Counted from the first letter of the stretch, positions 42,621 to 51,915 are shown. The stretch: 57,034 bases of DNA from Acidiphilium sp. 37-60-79 (GCA_002279355.1 NCBV01000041.1:1-57034), one strand, 5' to 3'. Notes: generated by a model from the sequence alone, not told the origin. Program-made: numbers and translations.

Positions 42621-43445
42621 ATGCAACGTTTGGTGAGCCCCTATAAACCGCCGCGTGTGCGTCCGCTGGACGCCGCGATCGCCATTTTGCGCTTGTTGCG
42701 CGATCCGCAGGACACCACGCAGGTTTTCCGTTTGACCGATGCACTCCGCGGCAGTTCGGGGGTCAAGCCCTATCAGCGGTTTCGGGAATCACCGGTTGGC
42801 GCGCGAATTATCGCCGAACGGCGGCACCTCATCAATGCGCTGGCGGACCGTGCAGCTTTGGCAAAGCTGCCGGATAATAGTGTCGGGCGCCGCTATTTGG
42901 CGTTCATGGCCGAGGAAAACCTGACGGCTGAGGGGCTTGCCGAAATTTCGAGTGATGCGATCGCCTCGCTCGCCAATCGTGAAGAGGGTGCAAGAATTTT
43001 CGCGACACGGATGCGCGACATGCATGATCTATATCACGTCCTGGCAGGCTATGGCCGTGATGAGCTGGGTGAGGTGTGCGTGTTGGCGTTTTCATATCCG
43101 CAGCAAAAAATCCGCAGTTTTGCGGTCATTGCAACTCTCGTTCGGCTGCGCATCGGGCAGTTGCTGCGCCAATCAAAGTTAAAAATATCAGGCGTCGCCG
43201 AGGCTGTGCGCGAGGCCGCCTTGCATGGGTCACAAGCCGATTGGCTACCGGGCGAGGATTTGGAATTGCTGTTGGCGGAGGATGTTGATGTGGTGCGCGC
43301 GCGGCTCGGTATCGCCCCGCCGACCCGGTATCAGGCGGTTCTTAAGCAAATCGCTGCTCGCACCGGCGCGAAGGTGACAACGTTTAGCGCATTGCGCGCA
43401 CAAATGGTTGCTCGCCAAAACGATGAGCGAGAGCATTGTCCGTGA
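42621..43445 (+). CDS. coq4: COQ4-family ubiquinone biosynthesis protein
   Basis: A 274-residue protein of the COQ4 family. The family zinc motif HD-x2-H-x11-E is complete: His135, Asp136, His139 and Glu151 in MHDLYHVLAGYGRDELGE. In eukaryotes Coq4 is needed for ubiquinone synthesis, where it acts on the ring; bacterial homologues occur in alphaproteobacteria. It is monocistronic here and divergent from the GGT-like gene. The stop codon lies within the first hairpin of a repeat cluster, so the last residues (EREHCP) may be repeat-derived. Confidence 0.85.
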   Translation: MQRLVSPYKPPRVRPLDAAIAILRLLRDPQDTTQVFRLTDALRGSSGVKPYQRFRESPVGARIIAERRHLINALADRAALAKLPDNSVGRRYLAFMAEENLTAEGLAEISSDAIASLANREEGARIFATRMRDMHDLYHVLAGYGRDELGEVCVLAFSYPQQKIRSFAVIATLVRLRIGQLLRQSKLKISGVAEAVREAALHGSQADWLPGEDLELLLAEDVDVVRARLGIAPPTRYQAVLKQIAARTGAKVTTFSALRAQMVARQNDEREHCP

Positions 43446-43468
43446 GCCAATGCGAACGGATAATGCTC
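43431..43468. repeat. Hairpin 1 over the coq4 stop
   Basis: GAGCATTGTCCGT and ACGGATAATGCTC form a 13-bp stem (one wobble) with a 12-nt loop. Read on the minus strand the element starts TTAGAGC, as do the repeats at 95 and 15868. The coq4 TGA (43443-43445) is inside. It may act as a terminator between the convergent genes. Confidence 0.65.
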
Positions 43469-43479
43469 TAATGTCCTGC

Positions 43480-43508
43480 CCCTGAAATTCATGAGATGAA
43501 TTTCAGGG
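43480..43508. terminator. Hairpin 2 between coq4 and serS
   Basis: CCCTGAAATTCAT-GAG-ATGAATTTCAGGG is a perfect 13-bp stem with a 3-nt loop, extended by CCTGC/GCAGG outside. It is placed between convergent genes and is probably a bidirectional terminator, although no long T-run follows on either strand. Confidence 0.55.
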
Positions 43509-43537
43509 ATAAGCAGGCCACTAAATCATTGAATTTT

Positions 43538-44788
43538 CTAGTGTCCACTCTGATTCCGAAATCCAACGGAATCTTGATTTTGATAATTCTCCAAAACCGC
43601 AATCAGGGCGCGGCCGACCGCGACGCCCGAACCATTCAGCGTATGGACGAAGGCAGGCTTTTCCGGCTTGGCGCCGGTTTGCGCTGGGCGATAGCGCGCA
43701 TTCATCCGCCGGGCCTGGAAGGCGTGACAGTTCGAGCAGGACGAAATTTCGCGATACGTGCCTTGGCCGGGAAGCCAAACTTCAAGATCGTATGTTTTGG
43801 CGGCGGCGAAACCGGTATCACCGGCGCATAGAAGCATGCGGCGATAGGGTAGATCCAATTCCTTCAGCACGGTTTCAGCACAAATCGTCATGCGTTCATG
43901 TTCATCGGCGCTGGCGTCCGGCGTGGTGATCGAGACCAGCTCGACCTTCCAGAATTGATGTTGGCGCAGCATGCCCCTGGTATCGCGCCCGGCTGAGCCT
44001 GCTTCTGAGCGGAAGGACGGCGTCAGCGCGGTAAAGCGCAGCGGCAACTTGGCCACATCGATGATCTCTCCGCTAACGAGGTTGGTAAGCGGCACTTCGG
44101 CTGTCGGGATCAGCCAGCGGCCATCGGTGGTTTTGAATAAATCTTCGGCGAATTTCGGCAATTGCGCGGTGCCGAACAGGGTGGCGTCATTGACCAGTAG
44201 CGGGGGCGCAATTTCGGTGTAGCCGTGCTTGCTGGTATGCAAATCGATCATGAATTGACCAAGAGCGCGCTCCAAGCGGGCGAGGTCGCCGCGCAACACG
44301 GTGAATCGTGCGCCCGCGATTTTGCCCGCCGTCGTGAAATCCATCAGGCCGAGCGCTTCACCAAGCTCGAAATGTTCGCGCGGTGGGAACGCAAAATTCT
44401 TGATTTGGCCGGAATGTGATTTCTCAACATTGCTGGCTTCATTGAGACCAGGTGGCACCTCATGATCGAGGCTGTTGGGCAAGGAGGCCAGAATTTCATG
44501 CAGTTCGGCGTCAATCGCCCCAACGCGTTCGGTCAGCTGGTCAACGGTTTGGCGCAGCGCGATGCCTTGCGCCTCAAATGTCGCCGTATCAATACCTTGG
44601 CGCTTCGCCGTGCCAATGGCGGCGGCAAGCTGGTTGCGCTCGGCCTGATGGGCCTGGAGCTGGGCCAGGGCGGCCTTGCGCTCCCCGGTCCGGCTTAGAA
44701 AAGTTGAAGGCAACCCCGCATGATGACGGCGGGCGAGTTCTTCATCAAATTTGTGTCCCTGGCGGAGAACTTCGTTGAGGTCATGCAT
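43538..44788 (-). CDS. serS: Seryl-tRNA synthetase
   Basis: A 416-residue class II synthetase charging tRNA-Ser. The N-terminal coiled-coil arm (about 25-105), motif 2 [20 protein letters not shown] near 265-284 with the following FWKVE, the [14 protein letters not shown] segment and motif 3 [18 protein letters not shown] near 385-403 are all present. After ENYQ, homologues usually continue with a conserved tail of the type DGS.xVP.xLRPYM. Here the chain ends [13 protein letters not shown], encoded by a palindromic sequence (GATTCCG/CGGAATC). The essential catalytic parts are intact, so the enzyme is probably functional. It follows tatC by 12 bp at the end of the conserved block. Confidence 0.93.
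   Translation of the reverse strand: MHDLNEVLRQGHKFDEELARRHHAGLPSTFLSRTGERKAALAQLQAHQAERNQLAAAIGTAKRQGIDTATFEAQGIALRQTVDQLTERVGAIDAELHEILASLPNSLDHEVPPGLNEASNVEKSHSGQIKNFAFPPREHFELGEALGLMDFTTAGKIAGARFTVLRGDLARLERALGQFMIDLHTSKHGYTEIAPPLLVNDATLFGTAQLPKFAEDLFKTTDGRWLIPTAEVPLTNLVSGEIIDVAKLPLRFTALTPSFRSEAGSAGRDTRGMLRQHQFWKVELVSITTPDASADEHERMTICAETVLKELDLPYRRMLLCAGDTGFAAAKTYDLEVWLPGQGTYREISSCSNCHAFQARRMNARYRPAQTGAKPEKPAFVHTLNGSGVAVGRALIAVLENYQNQDSVGFRNQSGH
43552..43573. repeat. Hairpin 3 inside the serS 3' end
   Basis: GATTCCG (43552-43558) faces CGGAATC (43567-43573) with an 8-nt spacer. It encodes most of the atypical SerS tail. Confidence 0.55.
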
Positions 44789-44800
44789 GGAGGATACTCG

Positions 44801-45604
44801 TTACGATGCGTCGGCGGGTTTTGGCTGGACCAGCTTGACCGCAAAAATGGACATCTCGAACAGAAAAATCAGCGGGAGTGCCAAGCCGGTCATGGTGAAC
44901 ACGTCGGGTGGCGTGAGAATCGCCGCGACGATAAAGCAGCCGACCCAGGCGTAGCGGCGGTATTTTTTCAACCCGGCCGCCGTGACGATACCAACACGGC
45001 CCAGCAAGGTGAGCAGCACCGGCAGTTCGAAACAAAGGCCAAAGGCGAAAATCAGCTTCATTACCAAATTCAGATAATCTGACACGCGGGGCAGCACGTC
45101 GATTTGGAAATTCTGGTTCGCGGGGCTGGTTTGGAAACTCAGAAAGAATTTCCAAGCGTTTGGGAAAATCACGTAATAAGCCAGTGCGCCGCCTGCGAAA
45201 AACAGGATCGGTGTCGCGAATAAGAAGGGCAGCAACGCGCGTTTTTCGCTGCGATACAGGCCCGGTGCGATGAACATCCAGATTTGGGTCGCGATAATCG
45301 GAAACGAGAAGAAGGCGGCGGAGAAAATCGCAACCTTCACATAGGTGAAAAACGCCTCATACAGCGCTGTATAGACAAGCTCAGGCTTCTGGCCGCGCTC
45401 TTTGAGAATATGCACCAGCGGCTGCGCCAGAAAATAATAGACATCCTTGGCAAAATAATAGGAGATCAGAAACGCCACCAAAAAGGCGGCCGCCGACCAG
45501 AGCAGGCGTTTGCGCAATTCGGCCAAATGGTCGAGCAAAGGCATTTCCCGGTCGTTGATCGGGTCTTCCGGCTTGCCGTCGGGTTCGGTGGGATCGATAT
45601 CCAT
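44801..45604 (-). CDS. tatC: Twin-arginine translocase subunit TatC
   Basis: A 267-residue six-helix inner-membrane protein that binds twin-arginine signal peptides with TatB. The conserved N-terminal segment MPLLDHLAELRKRLLWSAAA (about 21-40) and the periplasmic/loop pattern FFSFPIIATQIWMFIAPGLY near 98-117, with FELPVLLTLLGRVGIV near 195-210, match TatC. It starts 9 bp after tatB ends. The cytosolic C-terminus is short. Confidence 0.94.
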   Translation of the reverse strand: MDIDPTEPDGKPEDPINDREMPLLDHLAELRKRLLWSAAAFLVAFLISYYFAKDVYYFLAQPLVHILKERGQKPELVYTALYEAFFTYVKVAIFSAAFFSFPIIATQIWMFIAPGLYRSEKRALLPFLFATPILFFAGGALAYYVIFPNAWKFFLSFQTSPANQNFQIDVLPRVSDYLNLVMKLIFAFGLCFELPVLLTLLGRVGIVTAAGLKKYRRYAWVGCFIVAAILTPPDVFTMTGLALPLIFLFEMSIFAVKLVQPKPADAS

Positions 45605-45613
45605 GAGAGTGTC

Positions 45614-46069
45614 TTACCAGATTCGCGTGCCAGGGGGTATGAAGGCCGGGATCGGCCGGTTGCGCGCGGCATCGGGTGGAATGAAAGAAGGCGCATCGGG
45701 GGGCAAGGCGGCCTCGCTATCATAGCCGGTGTAGCTGTTGCCGAAGGCGGCGGCATCGCCGATCGACGGGGTTTCTTCGCCGGTGGTGGGGTCAAAAGCG
45801 TGGCGCAAATCGCCAACCGGGTCGATATGGCGCTCAATGGCGCTGCTCAGGTCAAAATTGCGCAGGCTGCGCAACTCTGATCCCACATCAGCCAAATCCG
45901 CCTCGCGCATCAAGTCCTGCACATGGCCTTGGAATTCGCCCGCCAAGCCGCGCATTTTGCGCAAGGCCGCGGTTGCGGTGCGAATTGCCACCGGCAAATC
46001 TTTCGGGCCGATGACCAGCAGAGCCACCACCAGAATTACGCCAATCTCTGACCAGGAAAATCCGAACAT
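45614..46069 (-). CDS. tatB: Twin-arginine translocase subunit TatB
   Basis: A 151-residue protein with one N-terminal transmembrane helix containing a polar Glu (MFGFSWSEIGVILVVALLVIG), then the GPKDLP hinge and an amphipathic helix with AAALRKMRG. A disordered Pro/Ala-rich C-terminus follows. The FxxSE start and the long tail favour TatB over TatA. No tatA is found between scpB and tatB, where many alphaproteobacteria carry it. Confidence 0.9.
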   Translation of the reverse strand: MFGFSWSEIGVILVVALLVIGPKDLPVAIRTATAALRKMRGLAGEFQGHVQDLMREADLADVGSELRSLRNFDLSSAIERHIDPVGDLRHAFDPTTGEETPSIGDAAAFGNSYTGYDSEAALPPDAPSFIPPDAARNRPIPAFIPPGTRIW

Positions 46070-46125
46070 TCTCGCTCACTGTTGTCGCGGCGCGCCCAAG
46101 CGGCACCGCCCGGTCGCGTGTCCGC

Positions 46126-46749
46126 TTAATCGGTCGCTGCTCTAGCAGTCTGATCGGCGGGGTCAAGGATTGCGAGCGGCTCGGGCGTCAGCTCAGTCGG
46201 CGGCTCGGCCGGTTTGGGCGGATCGGGCTCGATCAGCAAATCACTCCGCTTGGGCAGATCGCGCAGGTCACGCAGGCCATAGGTTGCCAGAAAATGCGGC
46301 GTGGTTCCCCATAAAGTTGGCCGACCCGGCACTTCTTTATGGCCGCGCGGGGCGACCAGATCGGCTTGCAGCAGTGCGTCCAGCGTGTTCTGCGACAGGC
46401 TCGCGCCACGGATCGTCTCGATTTCGGTTCGCGTGACCGGTTGATGATAGGCAATGATGGCTAAGGTTTCGAGCGCCACGCGCGGCAGGCGGCGCGGTAC
46501 CTCGATAATTTTGCGCAAGGCGCCCGCGAGGTCTGGCGCGGTGCGAAACATCAGCCCCTGGCCGATGGTTATAAGGTCCACCCCAGCGCCTTGATAACGG
46601 CGACGCACCGCCTCAATCGTCGCGTCGAGATCAGCGCCATCGGGCAGCAAGGTGGCCAGGGTGCGCAGCGGCACCGGCTCGCGTGCGGCAAAAATAGCGG
46701 CTTCCAGCAGCCGTTCGGCGGTGCTGAGCGGTGGGCTGGCTTCAGTCAT
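46126..46749 (-). CDS. scpB: Segregation and condensation protein B
   Basis: A 207-residue winged-helix protein that binds Smc-ScpA kleisin complexes. LLEAAIFAAREPVPLRTLA near the N-terminus and RLPRVALETLAIIAYHQPVTRTEIE (about 94-118) with IRGASLSQNTLDALL are diagnostic. ATG at 46749 overlaps the scpA stop by 8 bp (ATGACTGA), indicating translational coupling. The longer upstream frame belongs to scpA in another phase. Confidence 0.91.
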   Translation of the reverse strand: MTEASPPLSTAERLLEAAIFAAREPVPLRTLATLLPDGADLDATIEAVRRRYQGAGVDLITIGQGLMFRTAPDLAGALRKIIEVPRRLPRVALETLAIIAYHQPVTRTEIETIRGASLSQNTLDALLQADLVAPRGHKEVPGRPTLWGTTPHFLATYGLRDLRDLPKRSDLLIEPDPPKPAEPPTELTPEPLAILDPADQTARAATD

Positions 46750-47533
46750 GGGCGCGAGACTCCTCAGCGCGGCGCAGGCGGATCGGCCCGAAGGGGGCTT
46801 CCTGCTGGAGTGAAATAGCACCGTTGCGGGCTAGTTCCAGCCCAGCCAGCAGCGTGCTCGACAAGGCGGCGCGCTGTGCCAACGGGTCGGGCGGCGCGGC
46901 CTCATCGGCGTTGGGCGGCAGAAATTGCTCGAGCGTGTGCCAATCTTGACTGATCGGCAGCATCCGGCTGAGCCGTTCCAGCGCTTGCTGAACCGACCAG
47001 AAACGCATCGGCTTGGGCTGATAGCCATGGCTCGATGACCCACGGCGGCGGGCAGCCAGATAGGCGGTGAGCAGCGATGGCAGATCAACTTTCAGCCCAG
47101 AACGATCAATTTCGGTGAAATCCTCCGGCGCGCCCCGCGCAAACACGTCATGATCCAACACAGGTCGACCGTTCAGCCAAGCCGCGAGACCGCGCATCGC
47201 CTCGAGTTCGCGCAGCCGCTCGGCGAGGTCTTCGGCGGCGCGTTCAGCCTCGACCGCCTCGATTTTATCGGCGGGTAATAGCAGGCGTGATTTCAGCCAG
47301 GCGAGCCAAGCGGCCATGACCAGCCAGTCAGCGGCAAGTTCCAGCCGGATGCGCCGGGCGTCTTCGATCACGGCCAGATATTGATCGACCAAGGCGGTGA
47401 TCGAAATGCGCGCAAGATCAAATTTTTGCGCCCGTGCCAGATCGAGCAGCAAATCGAGCGGGCCTTCAAAACCATCGAGTGCCAGGATCAGCCGATGGGC
47501 GCTATCGGCCTTATTGGGTTCAGAATCGGACAT
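46742..47533 (-). CDS. scpA: Segregation and condensation protein A (kleisin)
   Basis: A 263-residue kleisin of the Smc condensin. The N-terminal Smc-neck-binding region has LDGFEGPLDLLLDLARAQKFDL (about 19-40), followed by ADWLVMAAWLAWLKSRLLLP (about 66-85). The C-terminal winged-helix part is near 200-255. The start at 47533 lies 14 bp inside the end of the site-2 protease gene. Pairs with the coupled scpB. Confidence 0.91.
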   Translation of the reverse strand: MSDSEPNKADSAHRLILALDGFEGPLDLLLDLARAQKFDLARISITALVDQYLAVIEDARRIRLELAADWLVMAAWLAWLKSRLLLPADKIEAVEAERAAEDLAERLRELEAMRGLAAWLNGRPVLDHDVFARGAPEDFTEIDRSGLKVDLPSLLTAYLAARRRGSSSHGYQPKPMRFWSVQQALERLSRMLPISQDWHTLEQFLPPNADEAAPPDPLAQRAALSSTLLAGLELARNGAISLQQEAPFGPIRLRRAEESRAHD

Positions 47534-48215
47534 GGGCGCCTGCCAGTCGCAACATGATGTTGCCGATGCCGGGAACCAGCCGGTTGAGCACCGCGCCAAC
47601 CGGATCGAAATGAATGCCGATTTGACTGAGCGCCCATGGCAACACGAGCACGACGGCAAGAATTGTGAGAATTCCCGCCCGTTCAATTTGCGCGTAATAA
47701 AGAGCAAGGCGGGCGGGTAAAATCCCGGCAACGATGCGCCCGCCATCAAGCGGGGGCAGTGGGAGCAGATTGAACAGGCCGAGGAGCAGGTTGAACTGGA
47801 TAAAATCAACAAAGAACGCACCGCTCAGCCCATGAGCGCCAAACGTCGCAAGACCAAACGCCCCAAGGAGTGCCAGCGCAAAATTGGTGGCGGGACCGGC
47901 GACCGCGACGATCGCCATGCCCTGGCGCGGATAGCGAAACCGGCTGGGATCGACCGGCACCGGCTTGGCCCAGCCAAACATAAAGTCAACCCGACCCAGC
48001 GTGAGCATCTGTCCGATATAGAGCATCAACGGAAGCAGCACCGAGCCAAACCGATCAATATGGCTGAGCGGGTTGAGCGATAATCGACCGGCCTGCGACG
48101 CCGTGCTGTCGCCAAGCGCACGGGCCACGTAGCCATGGGCGAGTTCATGTAAAATAACGGCAATCACGAAGGCTAGAATAGCGAGGGCGATACCGAGGCC
48201 ATGATCCTCGGTCAT
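47520..48215 (-). CDS. Site-2 protease family (M50) membrane metalloprotease
   Basis: A 231-residue membrane zinc protease. The zinc motif HELAH is at residues 23-27 in the first helix; GPATNFALA near 107 and the third ligand motif LLPLPPLDGGRI near 146-157 follow. This short M50 subgroup (YwhC/Rv-type) lacks PDZ domains, and its substrates are unknown. It is conserved in alphaproteobacteria beside nagZ and scpA. It starts 19 bp after nagZ ends. Confidence 0.88.
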   Translation of the reverse strand: MTEDHGLGIALAILAFVIAVILHELAHGYVARALGDSTASQAGRLSLNPLSHIDRFGSVLLPLMLYIGQMLTLGRVDFMFGWAKPVPVDPSRFRYPRQGMAIVAVAGPATNFALALLGAFGLATFGAHGLSGAFFVDFIQFNLLLGLFNLLPLPPLDGGRIVAGILPARLALYYAQIERAGILTILAVVLVLPWALSQIGIHFDPVGAVLNRLVPGIGNIMLRLAGAHVRF

Positions 48216-48234
48216 GTCCCGAATCGATCCCGGC

Positions 48235-49218
48235 TCATGGCATCGCGTCGGCGAGAACAGGGATCGGCGCAGCGGCAAAATCCGTAGCGAGCAGATCGGC
48301 CTGCCGGAATTTCATCTCAGCGGCCCTCGCGGCACTTAGCACGAACGCGGCTTCGAGCACCGTTTGGTTCAAGATCAGATCACCTGAGCAGAACAAGGCA
48401 AGATCGCAGCCCGCAGCCAGCGCATCGCGCGCCCGGCTGGCGGGATCGCCAGTCATGGCGCCCATTGCCAAATCATCGCTGACCAGAATGCCTTGGAAGC
48501 CAATGCGCCGACGAATGACTTCCTCGATCACCCGGGGGGACACGGTCGCCGGACGAACCGCATCCCAGGCTTCATAGACGATATGCGCGGTCATCGCCCA
48601 GGGCAGGCGGGCATTCGCCACGAAGGGTGCAAGGTCTTGGTCAAGCTGCTTGGTGGCAACGCGCGGGAGCGAGACATGACTATCGATGGTCGCACGGCCG
48701 TGGCCTGGGATATGTTTCATCACCGGTTGGACACCCTGACTGAGAATCCCGGCAGCGATATCGGCGCCAAGCACACCGACCGCGACCGGATCGGTGCTGA
48801 TGGCCCGATCACCGATCACTTTGTCCGATCCAAGAACCGGCACATCAAGCACCGGGGCGGTGATAACGTCGATTCCGGCAGCCTGTGCCATCAGGCCCAA
48901 CGCCATGCCGCGTTTGCATGCCGTGATGCGCGCTTCGGCGGGATCATGGGTCCAGAGCGCGCCGAGCGTGGCGGCCGACGGTAAGGCGGGCCAATGCGGG
49001 GCTCCTAATCGCGCCACCCGTCCGCCCTCCTGGTCAAGCATCAGCACTGCATCGGCGGGAAGGGCGCGGCGCAGATCCGCGACCAATCCCTGGAGCTGGG
49101 TGGGGCTTTGAATATTGCGGGAGAACAGAATGATACCGGCGGGCGGCAGATGGGCGAACAAGCTGCGTTCGGCCTCGGTCAGCTCAGGCCCGGAGATTCC
49201 AACAATGGCGGCTTTCAT
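48235..49218 (-). CDS. nagZ: Beta-N-acetylhexosaminidase (peptidoglycan recycling)
   Basis: A 327-residue GH3 glycosidase that removes N-acetylglucosamine from recycled anhydro-muropeptides in the cytosol. The NagZ-specific loop KHIPGHGRATIDSH (about 167-180) contains the acid/base His-Asp dyad. The catalytic nucleophile is the Asp of VSDDLAMGAMTGD near 247-259. MLDQEGGRVARL (about 59-70) binds substrate. Start at ATG 49218 fits the family. Lies between the SPOR protein and the site-2 protease. Confidence 0.91.
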   Translation of the reverse strand: MKAAIVGISGPELTEAERSLFAHLPPAGIILFSRNIQSPTQLQGLVADLRRALPADAVLMLDQEGGRVARLGAPHWPALPSAATLGALWTHDPAEARITACKRGMALGLMAQAAGIDVITAPVLDVPVLGSDKVIGDRAISTDPVAVGVLGADIAAGILSQGVQPVMKHIPGHGRATIDSHVSLPRVATKQLDQDLAPFVANARLPWAMTAHIVYEAWDAVRPATVSPRVIEEVIRRRIGFQGILVSDDLAMGAMTGDPASRARDALAAGCDLALFCSGDLILNQTVLEAAFVLSAARAAEMKFRQADLLATDFAAAPIPVLADAMP

Positions 49219-49243
49219 GGCAAGGACCCAGACGTTGAATTGA

Positions 49244-50086
49244 TTATGAATGCGGCTGATAGCATGGAACGCCACGGGCGTGTAATTTCGCACAAAACAT
49301 GGCGGCCTCGGCAGGGGAGGAAAAATTCAGCCGGACCCGATAGTAGGTTTGGCCATGAACCTGTCCCGACACAATATGCGGCGTTAGGCCGCCGAGAATG
49401 GTCGGCACCCTGGCCACCAAGGTTTGCCAAGCCTGCATGGCTCCCGCGTGCGACGGGAGTGCGGCGAGCTGCACCGAGGCGGGGCCGTTGGACACTGGCT
49501 GCGGGGTTTTCGCTCCCGCTGCGGTGCTGGTTGGCGACGACGTTGTTGGGGCTGGATTGGTTGGCGTCGCGTTGATCGACGCGCTGGTGGGAGGTGCACT
49601 GGCGTGCGATGGTGGACCCGAGGGCTTGGTTTCCGTCGGCATCGCCCGCGCAGATACGGCTGGTGCGGCCAGGGCACGGGCTGGCGGCAAGGGCAGGGCC
49701 AGTGGCGTTGGCGATGTGCTGGACGTGTTTGATCCCGGGACGCCCATGGGCTTTGCGGCTTCCAGCGGCGCCAGATCCGGCGATGGCGGTGGCGGCGCGA
49801 GATGCGGTGGCGTGGGGGGGGCACCAGAGAGAATTGGCTCATTCGCACCAGGCACCTGCAAGCCACCGCGATTGGCCGGGATCGTGCGCATAGGCGTGGC
49901 GAGCGGTTTGACCACTGGCGGGGGGCCGAGCCCGGCATGCAATCCATTCCAGCCGATTGCCACCAGGATCACCCCAATGCCGAGCCCGCCAGCGATGAGA
50001 ATGATCCGGCGCGTCGCGTCATCCATGCGCCGTTCGCGCAATTGCGGATGAGCGTACGGTGGAATTTCGAGATCGTCGTCATCCAT
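49244..50086 (-). CDS. SPOR-domain membrane protein
   Basis: A 280-residue protein with a cytosolic N-terminus (PYAHPQLRERRMDD), one transmembrane helix at about 28-46, a long Pro/Ala/Ser/Thr-rich periplasmic linker (about 50-205) and a C-terminal SPOR domain (about 207-278: VQLAALPSHAGAMQAWQTL, YYRVRLNFSSPAEAAMFCAK). SPOR domains bind glycan strands stripped of stem peptides at the division septum. The position beside nagZ and argS is conserved in alphaproteobacteria. Confidence 0.86.
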   Translation of the reverse strand: MDDDDLEIPPYAHPQLRERRMDDATRRIILIAGGLGIGVILVAIGWNGLHAGLGPPPVVKPLATPMRTIPANRGGLQVPGANEPILSGAPPTPPHLAPPPPSPDLAPLEAAKPMGVPGSNTSSTSPTPLALPLPPARALAAPAVSARAMPTETKPSGPPSHASAPPTSASINATPTNPAPTTSSPTSTAAGAKTPQPVSNGPASVQLAALPSHAGAMQAWQTLVARVPTILGGLTPHIVSGQVHGQTYYRVRLNFSSPAEAAMFCAKLHARGVPCYQPHS

Positions 50087-50124
50087 AAGCGCCGATTCCC
50101 CGCCTGATCACAGCCTGTTGCACT

Positions 50125-51915
50125 TCACCGCATTTCCTCGACCGGGGTAACGCCCATAACGGCCAGAGCGGAGCGAATGACCAACGCGGTCGCAGCGACC
50201 AGCGCAAGCCGAGCGCGGGTTTCGGCGTGTTGGTCCGAACGAATGAAGCGAAGCGACGTGTCATCGCGGCCCTTGTTCCAGAGTGCATGAAAATCGGACG
50301 CGACCTCATACACGAAAAATCCGATTCGGTGTGGCTCACGCGCGATCGCTGCGGCCTCCACCTGTCGGGGCCAAGCCGCGAGGCGGCGGATCAGTGCCAA
50401 TTCTTCGGGGGCGGTGAGCGACGTCAGATCAGCTTGCGCCAAGCTCGCGTCATCAACCTCGCCAAGACCATCCATTGAAGCCGCAGCGCGCAGCACCGAG
50501 CGGCAGCGCGCATGCGCATATTGCACATAGAAAACCGGATTTTCGCGGGTCTGGGCAACGGCGGCATCCAGGTCAAAATCCATCTGCGCATCGGATTTAC
50601 GCATCAACATAATAAAGCGCACCACGTCCGCGCCCACCGCATCGATCAGATCACGTAATTCGACGTAAGTGCCCGCCCGCTTGCTCATGCGCATCGGCAC
50701 ACCGTCCTTGAGCACTCGCACGATCTGGCACAGCACGATCTCGAAATCGGGTGCGCTATTGCCGCCTATCGCTTTCACTGCCGCCTGCATGCGCTTGGTG
50801 TAGCCACCATGATCGGCGCCGAGCACGTCGATCAGCAGGGCGAAATCACGGGCGATTTTATCGGCATGATAGGCGATGTCATTGAGAAAATATGTGTTGG
50901 AGCCATCGGATTTGCGCACCGGGCGGTCAACGTCATCGCCGAAATCGGTGCTGCGGAACAAGGTTTGTTCGCGCGGCTCCCAATCATCCGGGGTCTTGCC
51001 CTTAGGCGGCTCCAGCACGCCCTGATACAGCAAGCCGTGTTGTTCAAGCGTTGCGACCGCGCGCGTGACCCCGCCGGACCGGATCATCTCGGCTTCGCTG
51101 GTGACCACATCATGATGCACCCCCAGGGCCGCCAGATCGTCACGCACCAGCGCCATCATCGCGCTGATTGCCTCATCGCGCACGATATCGAGCCACAAAG
51201 CCGGATCGGCGATGCCGCGCTCGGCGCTGGCCAAGGCGGTGCCATGGATTTTGGCGAGCTGCGCGCCAAGCGGGATCAAATAATCGCCCGAATATTGTAA
51301 GCCGGTTGGCGTGGCGGCGGCGAAATCCGCTTCGGTCAAATCTGTACCAATCGCTTGCAAATAGCGCCAATAGACCGACCAGGCGAGCGCAATCACCTGC
51401 GCGCCGGCGTCATTGACGTAATATTCGCGGGTGACCGCAAACCCCGCTTTGGCGAGCAGATTGGCCAACGCATCGCCAACCACGGCACCCCGGCAATGGC
51501 CGACATGCAGCGGTCCGGTCGGGTTGGCCGAGACATACTCGACATTGGCGCGCGCTCCCTGGCCGAGGCGGCTGGCGCCATAGGAAACGCCGGTGCGCAG
51601 CATCCCCGGGAGTTGCTCCTGCCAAACCGCGTCGTGCAACGAAATATTGATAAAACCTGGGCCAGCCGGTTCAGCCTTGGCGATCAGCTTGTGGGTGGCG
51701 AGCTCAGCGGCAAGGCTGGCGGCCAGTGCCCGTGGATTTTCGCCAAGCGGTTTTGCGCCGATCAAGGCGGCGTTGGTCGCCATATCGCCATGCGCGGCCT
51801 CGCGGGTGGGGGTCACTTCGATCCGCGCGAGCGCATCTTGGCCCAAGTCCGGATGCAGGCGGCGCATGGTGGCGAGCACAATCTCGCGCAGGTGGGTAAA
51901 CAAATTGTCAGACAT
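50125..51915 (-). CDS. argS: Arginyl-tRNA synthetase
   Basis: A 596-residue class I synthetase. An N-terminal Add-1-like domain (about 1-110) precedes the HIGH-type motif NPTGPLHVGHCRGAVVGDAL near 131-150; the KMSKS equivalent is MRMSKRAGTYVELRDL near 405-420; the C-terminal DALR anticodon domain has YVQYAHARCRSVLRAA near 465-480. It starts 7 bp after the dgt stop and is followed by the SPOR gene. Confidence 0.95.
   Translation of the reverse strand: MSDNLFTHLREIVLATMRRLHPDLGQDALARIEVTPTREAAHGDMATNAALIGAKPLGENPRALAASLAAELATHKLIAKAEPAGPGFINISLHDAVWQEQLPGMLRTGVSYGASRLGQGARANVEYVSANPTGPLHVGHCRGAVVGDALANLLAKAGFAVTREYYVNDAGAQVIALAWSVYWRYLQAIGTDLTEADFAAATPTGLQYSGDYLIPLGAQLAKIHGTALASAERGIADPALWLDIVRDEAISAMMALVRDDLAALGVHHDVVTSEAEMIRSGGVTRAVATLEQHGLLYQGVLEPPKGKTPDDWEPREQTLFRSTDFGDDVDRPVRKSDGSNTYFLNDIAYHADKIARDFALLIDVLGADHGGYTKRMQAAVKAIGGNSAPDFEIVLCQIVRVLKDGVPMRMSKRAGTYVELRDLIDAVGADVVRFIMLMRKSDAQMDFDLDAAVAQTRENPVFYVQYAHARCRSVLRAAASMDGLGEVDDASLAQADLTSLTAPEELALIRRLAAWPRQVEAAAIAREPHRIGFFVYEVASDFHALWNKGRDDTSLRFIRSDQHAETRARLALVAATALVIRSALAVMGVTPVEEMR

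Noticed and set aside
43431-43573. CRISPR-like array
   Set aside because: The inverted repeats differ from each other and there are no regularly spaced direct repeats.
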